64,000 nt of DNA from Pseudomonas guariconensis (GTDB lineage: Bacteria > Pseudomonadota > Gammaproteobacteria > Pseudomonadales > Pseudomonadaceae): contig NZ_JAMYBK010000003.1 of assembly GCF_024127895.1 (NCBI RefSeq), forward strand, positions 248,001 to 312,000, written 5' to 3'. Each line of letters opens with the position of its first letter. Within the stretch, counting starts at the first letter, position 1. Shown here piece after piece: positions 1-8,449 of this stretch. A program made the position numbers and the translations under genes. Below the pieces are notes generated by a model. It saw only the letters and a list, made by a program, of their open reading frames with translations. It did not search any database and was not told where the DNA came from.

Positions 1-377
1 GCTCGATCGCCCTGGCCAAGGCCATTGCCCCGCAGGCCGAGATCATCCTCCTGCACGTGTACGAGGCCCCGTTCGAAGGCAGCATGCGCTTCGCCAACCT
101 CGACAACGACACCCTCAGCCACTACCGCAACGTGATCAGGAAGGACGCCCAGGAACAGCTCGCCGCCCTGGCCGAAGCCTCGGGCCTGCCCATGGCGCGC
201 CAGGTCGCCGTGCACGGCGACCCGGCCTGGCGTATCGTCGAACAGGAACAGGAGCTGGACTGCGACCTCATCGTGATGGGCAAGCAAGGCGAGAGCGCCC
301 TGGAAGAACTCTTGGTCGGGAGCATCACCAAGCATGTCCTGAACGCGTCCCAGTGCGATGTGCTGGTGACCCTGTAA
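1..377 (+). CDS. Universal stress protein, C-terminal part (5' end outside window)
   Basis: The reading frame is already open at base 3 and ends with TAA at 375-377, so the N-terminus lies outside the window. About 124 residues are visible. They hold the second half of a UspA fold: a beta-strand reading IILLHVYEAPF, then a helical stretch, then the nucleotide-binding loop GKQGESALEELLVGSIT, which fits the family pattern G-x2-G-x9-G-[ST]. The last strand is CDVLVTL. USPs are small cytoplasmic ATP-binding proteins involved in stress survival. The ATPase gene starts about 60 bp downstream in the same direction and may be co-transcribed. The family is clear; the specific role is not. Confidence 0.85.
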   Translation, partial: SIALAKAIAPQAEIILLHVYEAPFEGSMRFANLDNDTLSHYRNVIRKDAQEQLAALAEASGLPMARQVAVHGDPAWRIVEQEQELDCDLIVMGKQGESALEELLVGSITKHVLNASQCDVLVTL

Positions 378-437
378 GCCATGCCCTGGCGGCAGGATGC
401 CGCCACCGCTACCGAAGCCCATAGAAGGCCCGAGCCT

Positions 438-3182
438 ATGAATCTTCCCTCCTCCGATCCCTGCGCAGCCCACGCTACCCCTGCCTGGCAGGCACTCTCG
501 GTCGCGGAGGTCGAGCAGATGCTGCGCACCGGGCCGGAGGGCTTGCAGGACGTCGAGGTCGCCAGGCGCCTGGAGCTGTACGGGCCCAACCGGCTGCTGC
601 CACCCAAGCGCCGGGGGCCGTTGCTGCGCTTGCTGGCGCAATTCCACAATGTTTTGCTGTACGTCATGATCGCTGCGGCGGTGATCACCGCCTTGCTCGA
701 GCACTGGGTCGATACCTGCGTCCTGCTCGCCGCGGTAGTGATCAACGCCATCATCGGCTTCATTCAGGAAGGCAAGGCGGAAAGCGCCCTGCAGGCGATC
801 AGGGCGATGCTCGCGCCGCATGCGATGGTGATTCGCAACGGCATCCCCCAAGAGATCGATGCCGCCGAGCTGGTGCCGGGCGACCTGGTCGTACTGGCCT
901 CCGGCGACCGGGTGCCCGCCGACCTGCGCCTGGTGGCGGTCAAGGAACTGCGCGTCGAGGAAGCCGCGCTGACGGGCGAGTCCCTGCCGGTGGAGAAGGA
1001 CACCGAGGTGGCCCAGGCCGACGCGCCACTGGGCGACCGCCACGGCATGGCCTATTCGGGCACCGTGGTGGTGTACGGCCAGGCCAGGGGGATCGTCGTC
1101 GGCACCGGCGCGGCGACGGAGCTGGGCCGGATCAACCAGATGCTCGCCGACATCCGCGGCCTGGCCACCCCGCTGCTACGCAAGGTCGATCGCTTCGGGC
1201 GCGTGCTGGCCGTGACCATCCTGGCCATCTCCGCCGCGACCTTCGTCATCGGCACGCTATGGCGCGGCCATCCACCGGCGGAAATGTTCATGATGGTCGT
1301 GGCGCTGGCGGCTTCGGCGATCCCCGAGGGCCTGCCGGCGATCATGACCGTGACGCTCGCCCTCGGGGTACAGCGCATGGCCCGGCGCAAGGCGATCATC
1401 CGCCACCTGCCGGCCGTGGAAACCCTGGGCTCGGTGACCGTGATCTGTTCCGACAAGACCGGCACGCTGACCCGCAACGAGATGACCGTGCAGCGCGTCG
1501 TGTGCGCCGGCCACGTGTTCGATGTCGGCGGCGTGGGCTATGCCCCGGTCGGCGATTGCAGCATCGATGGGCGCATCGTCGATCCTGGCGATTACCCGGC
1601 CCTGGGCCTGGCGATCCGCGCCGGGGTGCTGTGCAACGACGCCCACCTGCGCAATGAAGACGACTGCTGGCGGGTCGAGGGCGACCCCACCGAAGGCGCC
1701 CTGCTGGTGCTCGGCGGCAAGACCGGTTTCGAGCCCTCGGCCTGGACCCGCCTGGATTCCATTCCCTTCGAATCGCAGCACCGCTTCATGGCCACCCACC
1801 ACCTCGACGGCGAGGGCCACTCCTGGATCTTCGTCAAGGGCGCCCCGGAGCGCATCCTCGAGATGTGTCACCGGCAACGCGACCACGATGGCGAGCACCC
1901 GCTGGATGTCGACTACTGGCGGCGCATGACCACCGACACGGCGGCCCAGGGCCTGCGTCTGCTGGCCCTGGCCTGCAAACGCTCGGCGCCGCAGGAGGGC
2001 AGCCTAGGCCACCAGGACATGGCCTCGGGGTACACGTTGCTGGCCCTGGTCGGGATCGTCGACCCACCGCGCGAGGAGGCGATCAGGGCAGTCGGCGAAT
2101 GCCACCACGCCGGTATCCGGGTGAAGATGATCACCGGCGATCATGCCGAAACCGCCCGAGCCATCGGTGCCCAGCTGGCCATCGGCGTCGGCAAGCCCAC
2201 CCTCACCGGCGCCGAAGTGGCGATGATGAGCGACGAAACCTTGCGCCAGGTCGTGACGGAGGTGGACGTGTTCGCGCGCGCCAGCCCCGAGCACAAGCTG
2301 CGCCTGGTGAACGCGCTGCAGGACAACGGTCAGATCGTCGCCATGACCGGCGACGGGGTGAACGATGCGCCTGCGCTCAAGCGCGCGGATGTCGGCATCG
2401 CCATGGGCCTGAAGGGCTCCGAGGCGGCCAAGGAGGCCGCCGACATGGTGCTGGCCGACGACAACTTCGCCACCCTCGCCACGGCCGTGCGCGAGGGCCG
2501 GGCAGTCTACGACAACCTGAAGAAATTCATCCTGTTCATGCTGCCCACCAATGGCGGCGAAGCGCTGGTGGTGATCGCCGCCATCCTGTTCGAACTCGCC
2601 CTGCCGCTGACGCCCGCGCAGGTGCTGTGGATCAACATGGTCACCTCCAGCACGCTGGGGCTGGCCCTGGCCTTCGAGCCGGCCGAGCGGGACATCATGA
2701 CCCGCCCGCCGCGCGCGCCCAGGGAGCCTTTGCTGTCGGGGTTCTTCGTGTGGCGGATCCTGATGGTCTCGGTGCTGATGATGTGCGGGGCGATGGGGCT
2801 TTTCCTCTGGCAGATGAGCGAAGGCGCCAGCGTCGAGACCGCCCGCACCATGGCGGTCAATGCCGTGGTCGTCGCGGAAATGTTCTACCTGGTCAATACC
2901 CGTGCCCTGATCGCGCCGGTCACCAACCGCGAAGGCCTGCTCGGCAACCCTTACCTGCTGCTGGCCATCGCAGCCTGCGTGCCGTTGCAGCTGTTCTTCA
3001 CCCATGCGCCGGTCATGCACGAGATCTTCGGTTCTACCGACCTGACGCTGCTGGAATGGGGGAAAGTCGTGGGCGCCGGGTTGCTCGTGTACCTCGTCGT
3101 GGAGCTCGAGAAGTCCATGATCCGCCGCACCCGCCTGGCGGCGAGGCTGGCCATGGCGGCGTACGATCCGCCGGGGCGCTAG
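438..3182 (+). CDS. P-type (P2-class) cation-transporting ATPase
   Basis: 914-residue inner-membrane pump. Visible motifs: an N-terminal cation-ATPase domain (YGPNRLLPPK), actuator TGES at about residue 179, the phosphorylated Asp339 in SDKTGTLT, a hinge TGDGVNDAP, and M4 with PEGLP as in Ca2+/Na+ P2 pumps. M5 keeps an NGGE motif comparable to the SERCA NVGE. M6 reads NMVTSSTLGLALAFEP, so the Asp that SERCA/PMR1 pumps have after the Thr is replaced by Ser. This makes a plain Ca2+ assignment unsafe; Na+, K+, Mn2+ or Mg2+ are alternatives. An in-frame ATG at 381 would add 19 residues. I chose ATG 438 because AGAAGG lies just upstream and the protein then starts close to the conserved domain. 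Confidence 0.9.
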   Translation: MNLPSSDPCAAHATPAWQALSVAEVEQMLRTGPEGLQDVEVARRLELYGPNRLLPPKRRGPLLRLLAQFHNVLLYVMIAAAVITALLEHWVDTCVLLAAVVINAIIGFIQEGKAESALQAIRAMLAPHAMVIRNGIPQEIDAAELVPGDLVVLASGDRVPADLRLVAVKELRVEEAALTGESLPVEKDTEVAQADAPLGDRHGMAYSGTVVVYGQARGIVVGTGAATELGRINQMLADIRGLATPLLRKVDRFGRVLAVTILAISAATFVIGTLWRGHPPAEMFMMVVALAASAIPEGLPAIMTVTLALGVQRMARRKAIIRHLPAVETLGSVTVICSDKTGTLTRNEMTVQRVVCAGHVFDVGGVGYAPVGDCSIDGRIVDPGDYPALGLAIRAGVLCNDAHLRNEDDCWRVEGDPTEGALLVLGGKTGFEPSAWTRLDSIPFESQHRFMATHHLDGEGHSWIFVKGAPERILEMCHRQRDHDGEHPLDVDYWRRMTTDTAAQGLRLLALACKRSAPQEGSLGHQDMASGYTLLALVGIVDPPREEAIRAVGECHHAGIRVKMITGDHAETARAIGAQLAIGVGKPTLTGAEVAMMSDETLRQVVTEVDVFARASPEHKLRLVNALQDNGQIVAMTGDGVNDAPALKRADVGIAMGLKGSEAAKEAADMVLADDNFATLATAVREGRAVYDNLKKFILFMLPTNGGEALVVIAAILFELALPLTPAQVLWINMVTSSTLGLALAFEPAERDIMTRPPRAPREPLLSGFFVWRILMVSVLMMCGAMGLFLWQMSEGASVETARTMAVNAVVVAEMFYLVNTRALIAPVTNREGLLGNPYLLLAIAACVPLQLFFTHAPVMHEIFGSTDLTLLEWGKVVGAGLLVYLVVELEKSMIRRTRLAARLAMAAYDPPGR

Positions 3183-3188
3183 GGGTAC

Positions 3189-3270
3189 AGTCAGTTAAAG
3201 CTGTTTAGCCGACATTTGGGGCCGCTTCGCGCCCCATCGCCGGCAAGCCGTCCCCCACAGGGCTCCGCGT
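3189..3270. repeat. REP-like palindromic element downstream of the ATPase
   Basis: The stretch runs from GTCAGTTAAAG through a GGGGCCGCTTCGCGCCCC hairpin into a CGCCGGCAAGCCG palindrome and a CCCACAGG end. The same order of blocks occurs in the larger element at 48.6-48.8 kb, so these are copies of one family. The hairpin may also act as a terminator for the ATPase gene. Only one arm of the longer element is present here. Confidence 0.65.
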
Positions 3271-3297
3271 CAACCTAAGACTGGGTGATCTCCCGCT

Positions 3298-3308
3298 GGG
3301 GGGGGGGG
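3298..3308. repeat. Run of 11 consecutive G
   Basis: Eleven G residues lie between the ATPase and the convergent Cache gene, 19 bp beyond the latter's stop. Such a tract is prone to slippage and to sequencing error. It is non-coding here. Confidence 0.9.
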
Positions 3309-3327
3309 CGACAAAACCACTCGATGC

Positions 3328-4077
3328 TCACACCACCTTGCGCAACGCCGGCAACCGGACCAGCGACCACCCCGCCTCGGATTCCGCCAACGCCAGGCGA
3401 ATCCCGTCCAGGGGCATGGTGTTCAACAGCGTCAGGGCCAGGTCGCCGACCATCCAGTTGGCGGTGTTGGACGCAATCACCCGGCCATCGGCGGAAATCA
3501 GCACGGCCTCGTGTTCCAGGCGCATCAGGCTGCGCACCAGCAGGCGCTCGACGTTGTGCAGCGACAGGTCCAGCCCGGCCACGCCGATGAAGCGGCCCTG
3601 CACCAGAATCGGCATGGTGAACGTCAGCACGTACATGTTGGTGCCGTAGAGGTCCACGTAGGGCCCCTCCACCACGCTCTTGCCGGTGTCGCGCGGCCGG
3701 CTGTACCAGGGCATCGCGGTGTAGTCATAGTAGTTTTCCCGGCGCCGGTCGAAGTTGGGCCGCAGCGGGAGGGTCTTGCCGGCATCGGCCAGGTACCACC
3801 ACTCCAGGTGCATCTCCCGGTCGGCCAGGCAATTGGGTTCCACGATGATCCCGCCGCCACAGCCAAAGGCACCGGTGACCAGCAACTGCTGGTCGATCGC
3901 CGGCCGCAGGGAGGCCAGGTCCCTGGCGGCGGGCTGGCGCCCCTCGGCCAGGACACGCTCCCAGAGCTCGCGGGTTTCCTCCACCAACTGGCGGACCTGG
4001 CTGAAGATGGTCTCCAGCGTGCTGTCCAACTGCTGGGCGCAGGCGGCCAGGGGGTCGTTGTCGCTCAGGGCAAACAT
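3328..4077 (-). CDS. Soluble Cache-domain protein
   Basis: 249 residues with no signal peptide and no membrane segment. The N-terminal half is helical. It is followed by a PAS-like Cache/PDC ligand-binding region with typical features: DYTAMPWYSRPRDTGKSV (the YxxxPWY..R pattern of dCache domains), then VEGPYVDLYG, then TFTMPILVQGRFIGVAGLDL. In most proteins this domain is periplasmic and joined to a chemoreceptor or kinase. Here it stands alone and looks cytoplasmic. It lies downstream of, and in the same direction as, a GntR regulator, so it may sense a small amine or acid related to the neighbouring catabolic genes; that is inference. ATG 4077 follows a GAGG ribosome site at 8 bp. Confidence 0.75.
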   Translation of the reverse strand: MFALSDNDPLAACAQQLDSTLETIFSQVRQLVEETRELWERVLAEGRQPAARDLASLRPAIDQQLLVTGAFGCGGGIIVEPNCLADREMHLEWWYLADAGKTLPLRPNFDRRRENYYDYTAMPWYSRPRDTGKSVVEGPYVDLYGTNMYVLTFTMPILVQGRFIGVAGLDLSLHNVERLLVRSLMRLEHEAVLISADGRVIASNTANWMVGDLALTLLNTMPLDGIRLALAESEAGWSLVRLPALRKVV

Positions 4078-4186
4078 GGTATTACCTCACGCAGGTTCGG
4101 CTTTCTTGTTATGGGTCGCCTCGGGTCAAGGCATTGTGACGCAATTACCACGCCAGGCCTGGCGCGCTGCTTCCGGTCGGCGGCGT

Positions 4187-4939
4187 TCAGCCCCCGTGCG
4201 CCTCGGCCAGCAACTCCAGGCGCAGGCTGATCAGGCGCTTGATGCCGCGGCTCACATGCGCCTCGGCCAGTGCCCCGGCCAACACCGCATCGCCCGCCAC
4301 CAGCGCCTGCAGGATCGCCCGGTGCTCCTGCTCCACCACCGTCACATCGCCACCGCCGGCCGCCTCCATCCACAGCAGCTCGCCCACCTCCGACTGCAGG
4401 CGCATCTCGGCGTTGGTCAGGCGCAGCGACTGGGCGGCGGCGGCCACCTCGATGTGGAAGCGTGCATCGGCCCGATGGCGTGCCAACCGCGAGCCGGCCT
4501 GGCTGAGCATGTCGATGTGCTGGGCGATGCGCGCGTGCTGCTCGGGCGAACTGCGCTTGGCCGCAAGGCGCGCAGCGGTGCCCGAGATGGCGGTCTGTTC
4601 GTCGCCCAGGTCACGCAGGTCCGGGCCGCTCATGTCGCGCAGGCGCTGCAACAGCAGCGCCTCGGGCAGCTCCACCGGCGCGCAGACGAAACTGCCGCCG
4701 TTGCGGCCGCGGCGCGTTTCGATCAGCCCCCGCTGGCGCAGCACCACCAAGGCCTCGCGCAGCGTGACGGTGGCGACCCCGAGCTGCAGGGCCAATTCCG
4801 ATTCGCTGGGCAGTTGCTGCCCTTCGGCAAACAACCCGAGCTCGATGGCTTCCATCAACTTGCGCGCCACTTCATCGGTACGCCCTTCCTGGCGCAACCG
4901 GATGAATGCGGTATTACGAGCAGTATTCAGGGCAGTCAT
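4187..4939 (-). CDS. GntR-family transcriptional regulator (FadR subfamily, FCD domain)
   Basis: 250 residues. The N-terminal winged helix reads [22 protein letters not shown] and is followed by a wing with [10 protein letters not shown]. The C-terminal FCD effector domain shows the metal/ligand pattern [12 protein letters not shown], later EHRAIL and AEAHVSRGI, with the expected Asp and His residues. It is transcribed divergently from the aldehyde dehydrogenase gene across a 262-bp gap. That is the usual layout for a FadR-type repressor released by a pathway carboxylate. The Cache gene follows it in the same direction 109 bp on. The start is ATG 4939, preceded by a GAGAGG ribosome site. Confidence 0.9.
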   Translation of the reverse strand: MTALNTARNTAFIRLRQEGRTDEVARKLMEAIELGLFAEGQQLPSESELALQLGVATVTLREALVVLRQRGLIETRRGRNGGSFVCAPVELPEALLLQRLRDMSGPDLRDLGDEQTAISGTAARLAAKRSSPEQHARIAQHIDMLSQAGSRLARHRADARFHIEVAAAAQSLRLTNAEMRLQSEVGELLWMEAAGGGDVTVVEQEHRAILQALVAGDAVLAGALAEAHVSRGIKRLISLRLELLAEAHGG

Positions 4940-5001
4940 TGCCTCTCCCTATCGAGCATTGCCTGGCGTGGCGCGAGCCTCGGCCAAAAGGTTCAGTTCC
5001 G

Positions 5002-5116
5002 TATCTTATAACCAAGCGCAAGGCCTCCGATACCGATTGATCGCCCATTCTACCTCTCGACAAGGCGTTTCAGGGTACTGTTGGCAACTCTCTAAATTTA
5101 AGATATGGTTTCATAT
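5002..5116. promoter_or_regulatory. Candidate GntR operator region between the regulator and the aldehyde dehydrogenase
   Basis: This AT-rich part of an otherwise GC-rich gap holds a perfect palindrome, ATATG-GTTT-CATAT, at 5103-5116. It also holds inverted half-sites: TATCTTA at 5002-5008 and TTAAGATA at 5098-5105. Position and symmetry fit operator DNA for the divergent GntR protein. No experimental motif for this regulator is known to me. Confidence 0.35.
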
Positions 5117-5201
5117 GTTTACAGCGTCGACAGGCCACCGTGGCTTCTGCTGTGCCTGCGTCCAGCGATTTCCACCAACAAGACCGACCAAGGAATACGC
5201 C

Positions 5202-6626
5202 ATGCAAACCAAACTCCTGATCAACGGCCAGTTGGTCGATGGGCAAGGCAGCCCCTATCCCGTGTACAACCCCGCCGAGGGCACGGTGCTGGTGACCATC
5301 CCCGAGGCCAGCGGCGCCCAGGTCGATGCTGCCGTGCAGGCGGCCGACCAGGCGTTCGACAGCTGGTCGCAGACCCCGCCCAAGGAACGCGCGCTGCTGC
5401 TGCTCAAGCTGGCCGAGCGTATCGAGGCCGAGGCCGAGCTGCTGGCCCGCCTGGAGTCGCAGAACTGCGGCAAGCCCTACCAGGCCGCCCTGAACGACGA
5501 GATCCCGGCCATCGCCGACGTTTTCCGCTTCTTCGCCGGCGCCAGCCGCTGCCTGTCGGGGTCCGCCGCTGGCGAATACCTGCCCGGGCATACCTCGATG
5601 ATCCGCCGTGACCCCCTCGGCGTGGTCGCCTCCATCGCGCCGTGGAACTACCCGCTGATGATGGTCGCCTGGAAGCTCGCCCCTGCCCTGGCTGCCGGCA
5701 ACTGCGTGGTGCTCAAGCCCTCCGAGCAGACCCCGCTCACCGCCCTGGCGCTGGCCCGGATCATGGCCGAGCTGTTCCCCGCCGGCGTCGTCAACATTCT
5801 CTTCGGCCGCGGTCCGAGCGTGGGCGAGCCGCTGGTCAACCATCCCAAGGTTCGCCTGGTGTCCCTCACCGGCTCCGTCGCCACCGGCGCACGCATCATC
5901 TCCAGCACCGCCAGCAGCGTGAAGCGCACCCACATGGAGCTGGGCGGCAAGGCCCCGGTGTTGATCTTCGATGACGCCGACATCGACGCAACCGTCGAGG
6001 GCATCCGCGCCTTCGGCTTCTACAACGCCGGCCAGGACTGCACCGCCGCCTGCCGACTGTACGTCCAGCAAGGCGTCTACGACCGCTTCGTCAGCAAGCT
6101 TGGCGAAGCGGTGGCGAGCTTGCGCATGGGCCTGCAGGACGACCCACAGACCGAACTGGGGCCATTGATCACCCGCGACCACCTGGAGCGCGTCGAAGGC
6201 TTCGTCGAGCGCGCCAAGGCCCAGCCACACATCCGCGTGGTCACCGGTGGCAAGCGTGTCGACGGGCCGGGCTTCTTCTTCGAGCCGACGGTGCTGGCCG
6301 ACGCCCGCCAGGACGACGAGATCGTCCAGCGCGAAGTCTTCGGCCCAGTGGTCAGCATCACCCCCTTCAGCGACGAAGCGCAGGCGCTGGCCTATGCCAA
6401 CGACTCCGACTACGGCCTGGCCTCTTCGGTGTGGACCCGCGACCTCGGCCGCGCCAGCCGCCTGGCCGCGCGCCTGCAGTACGGCTGCACCTGGGTCAAC
6501 ACGCACTTCATGCTGGTCAGCGAAATGCCCCACGGCGGCATGAAGCAGTCGGGCTACGGCAAGGACATGTCCATGTACGGCCTGGAAGACTACACCTGCG
6601 TGCGCCACGTCATGTTCAAGCACTGA
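5202..6626 (+). CDS. Aldehyde dehydrogenase, aminobutyraldehyde/betaine-aldehyde type
   Basis: 474-residue NAD(P)-dependent aldehyde dehydrogenase. Visible landmarks: the Rossmann loop [14 protein letters not shown], cofactor contact [20 protein letters not shown], general-base Glu in MELGGKAP, catalytic Cys in [12 protein letters not shown], and the EVFGPVV motif. Overall it resembles YdcW/PatD gamma-aminobutyraldehyde dehydrogenases, which oxidise short amino-aldehydes to amino acids. The start is ATG 5202 with AAGGA 7 bp upstream; the open frame extends further upstream but has no ribosome site. It lies between the GntR gene and the N-demethylase operon, so it may oxidise an aldehyde released from an N-alkylated amine. 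Substrate uncertain. Confidence 0.85.
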   Translation: MQTKLLINGQLVDGQGSPYPVYNPAEGTVLVTIPEASGAQVDAAVQAADQAFDSWSQTPPKERALLLLKLAERIEAEAELLARLESQNCGKPYQAALNDEIPAIADVFRFFAGASRCLSGSAAGEYLPGHTSMIRRDPLGVVASIAPWNYPLMMVAWKLAPALAAGNCVVLKPSEQTPLTALALARIMAELFPAGVVNILFGRGPSVGEPLVNHPKVRLVSLTGSVATGARIISSTASSVKRTHMELGGKAPVLIFDDADIDATVEGIRAFGFYNAGQDCTAACRLYVQQGVYDRFVSKLGEAVASLRMGLQDDPQTELGPLITRDHLERVEGFVERAKAQPHIRVVTGGKRVDGPGFFFEPTVLADARQDDEIVQREVFGPVVSITPFSDEAQALAYANDSDYGLASSVWTRDLGRASRLAARLQYGCTWVNTHFMLVSEMPHGGMKQSGYGKDMSMYGLEDYTCVRHVMFKH

Positions 6627-6636
6627 GCACCTGCGC

Positions 6637-6690
6637 GGCGCACCCGAAAAGTGCGCCACGCGCCCTGACGAGGCATCGCCAGCGATGCCT
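6637..6690 (+). terminator. Two consecutive hairpins after the aldehyde dehydrogenase
   Basis: GGCGCAC-(7 nt)-GTGCGCC at 6637-6657 is followed by AGGCATCGC/GCGATGCCT at 6671-6690. They sit 10 bp and more after the stop codon, and no strong T-run follows. The rest of the 235-bp gap to dmmA includes an AT-rich patch at about 6735-6768 that may hold the dmmA promoter. Confidence 0.5.
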
Positions 6691-6861
6691 TCCCGAGTAG
6701 CAACCTGATGAAAAACGCCCAGCATGGGCCTTCGACATAAAACATATAAAACAATAGGTAATATGGCATGAGTTCTGCTTTCTCTCCTGCCTGAGCCCGA
6801 AACCAGCCGTCATCGTTACTTTCCGGCACAGCCGGGGTAATGGCTTACGAGGTGTGTCACC

Positions 6862-7467
6862 ATGCTTATCACTGGCATCAAGAGCCGTCCGGTCTACGAC
6901 CGGCTGCACCCCATGGCAGGTGGCCTGCGCCACTTGATCGCGGGCCAAGGCAGCGGCGGCGCGGCCATGCTGCGCCTGATCGCGGACATGTCGCCTGCGC
7001 AACGCCGCGACAGCACCCTGCTCTACTCCACCGAGTCCTTCTCTGGGCACAACCACCTGCAGGCCTTGCAAGCGGCGCAGGTGGGCGAACTCGAAGCGTT
7101 CAGCAGCAACCAGGCCTTGATCGAGGCCCTACGCGACAGGCTCAGCGACGCCTACATGGGCACGCGCCTGTACCTCAGTGGCTCGGAAAGCTTCATCGGT
7201 ACCGCCATGCAAGCGGCCAATGCCGTCGACCTGAATCGCGACGAAGTGCTTCGCGAACACAGCGGTACCCTGGTACGCCGCGTGTGGTGCGCCCATTGCG
7301 ACACCTACACCGAGAACGTCACCCAGCGCGTGTTCACCTGCCCCGGTTGCCAGCTCAACCTGGTGGTGCGCGACCACTATTCCCGCCGCCTGGCCGCCTT
7401 CCAGGGCATCAAGGCCGATGGCGAAGTCCCAGGCGAACTGCCACCTGCCGAGGAGCTCGACACATGA
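6862..7467 (+). CDS. dmmA: DmmA-family subunit of a haem-dependent N-demethylase system
   Basis: 201 residues. The C-terminal part carries a zinc-ribbon-like Cys4 set, CAHC at 143-146 and CPGC at 160-163, followed by a basic RDHYSRRL stretch. The Cys4 knuckle, the size and the position before a ferredoxin reductase and a DUF3445 protein match the DmmA family of dimethylamine monooxygenase subunits. Its biochemical role is not settled in the family. The stop overlaps the next start by ATGA at 7464-7467, which implies translational coupling. The start ATG 6862 follows GAGGTG. Confidence 0.8.
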   Translation: MLITGIKSRPVYDRLHPMAGGLRHLIAGQGSGGAAMLRLIADMSPAQRRDSTLLYSTESFSGHNHLQALQAAQVGELEAFSSNQALIEALRDRLSDAYMGTRLYLSGSESFIGTAMQAANAVDLNRDEVLREHSGTLVRRVWCAHCDTYTENVTQRVFTCPGCQLNLVVRDHYSRRLAAFQGIKADGEVPGELPPAEELDT

Positions 7468-8432
7468 ATACCCATAACGGCACCCTGAGCGTGCGTGTTG
7501 CCCGGATCGAGCAGGTGACGCCAGAGATCAAGCGTTTCACCCTGACCTCTCCGGACGGCAAGCATCTGCCTGCCTTCTCTGGCGGCAGCCATGTGGTGGT
7601 GGTCCTCGAGGATGGCGACAAGACCCACCGCAACGCCTACTCGCTGATGAGCTCGCCCTATGACTCCAGCGCCTACCAGATCGCCGTGCGCCGAGTCAGC
7701 GACGGCCGTGGCGGCTCGCGCCACCTGCACGACAAGGTCAGCGAAGGCGACCTGTTGCAGATCCTGCAGCCGGCCAACCTGTTCCCGCTGGCCAAACATG
7801 CCCGCCAGCACCTGTTCATCGCCGGTGGCGTGGGCATCACACCGGTGTATTCGCAACTCGAAGAGCTGCAGTCCAAGCAGTCCACCTTCGAGCTGCACCT
7901 GGCCGTGCGCGGCCCCGAGCACACCGCCCTGGGCCTGGAGCTGCAAGCCCGGTACGGCGAGCGGGTGCACCTCTACGTGCAAGGCCAGGACGCGCGCATG
8001 GACATCCGCCGCATCCTCCAGGCCCGGCCGTTGGGCAGCCATGTCTATGTCTGCGGCCCGGACAGCATGATCGACGACACCCTCGACAGCGCCCGCGCCC
8101 TGGGCTGGACCGACAGCCACATCCACTACGAACGCTTCGTCGAGCAAGGCTCCAGCGGCCAACCGTTCAGCGTCACCCTGGCGCGCCAGGGCGTGACCAT
8201 CGAGGTACCCGCCGAACAGTCACTGCTCGAAGCCGCCGAACAAGCCGGCTACAAGCTGCCCTACCTGTGCCGGGGCGGCGCCTGTGGCTATTGCGAGGCC
8301 GAAGTACTGGAAGTCGATGGCGAACTCGACCATCGCGATGACTGGCTCAGCGAGCAAGACAAGCTGAGCAAGCGCAAATTCATGCCTTGCGTATCACGTG
8401 CCAACTGCAGCCGCCTGGTCGTAGACCTCTGA
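7464..8432 (+). CDS. FAD/2Fe-2S oxidoreductase of the VanB/PDR type (reductase of the N-demethylase)
   Basis: 322 residues in the order FMN/FAD-binding barrel, NAD(P) domain, plant-type 2Fe-2S ferredoxin. The barrel has RNAYSLMSSP. The nucleotide domain starts at LFIAGGVGITPVYSQL and ends at YVCGPDSMID. The C-terminal cluster has CRGGACGYC plus a distal PCVSR Cys, giving the C-x4-C-x2-C...C ligand set. It is expected to pass electrons from NAD(P)H to the haem demethylase encoded by the next gene. It is coupled to dmmA by a 4-bp overlap. VanB-like reductases can serve other oxygenases, but the position here makes the partner clear. Confidence 0.88.
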   Translation: MNTHNGTLSVRVARIEQVTPEIKRFTLTSPDGKHLPAFSGGSHVVVVLEDGDKTHRNAYSLMSSPYDSSAYQIAVRRVSDGRGGSRHLHDKVSEGDLLQILQPANLFPLAKHARQHLFIAGGVGITPVYSQLEELQSKQSTFELHLAVRGPEHTALGLELQARYGERVHLYVQGQDARMDIRRILQARPLGSHVYVCGPDSMIDDTLDSARALGWTDSHIHYERFVEQGSSGQPFSVTLARQGVTIEVPAEQSLLEAAEQAGYKLPYLCRGGACGYCEAEVLEVDGELDHRDDWLSEQDKLSKRKFMPCVSRANCSRLVVDL

Positions 8433-8449
8433 GACAGGAAAACAACAAG

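Noticed and set aside
5070..6725. Long open frame on the minus strand, opposite the aldehyde dehydrogenase gene
   Set aside because: Its product is rich in Gly/Ala/His/Gln repeats without any domain, and it mirrors a clearly coding gene. High GC at third positions creates such shadows.
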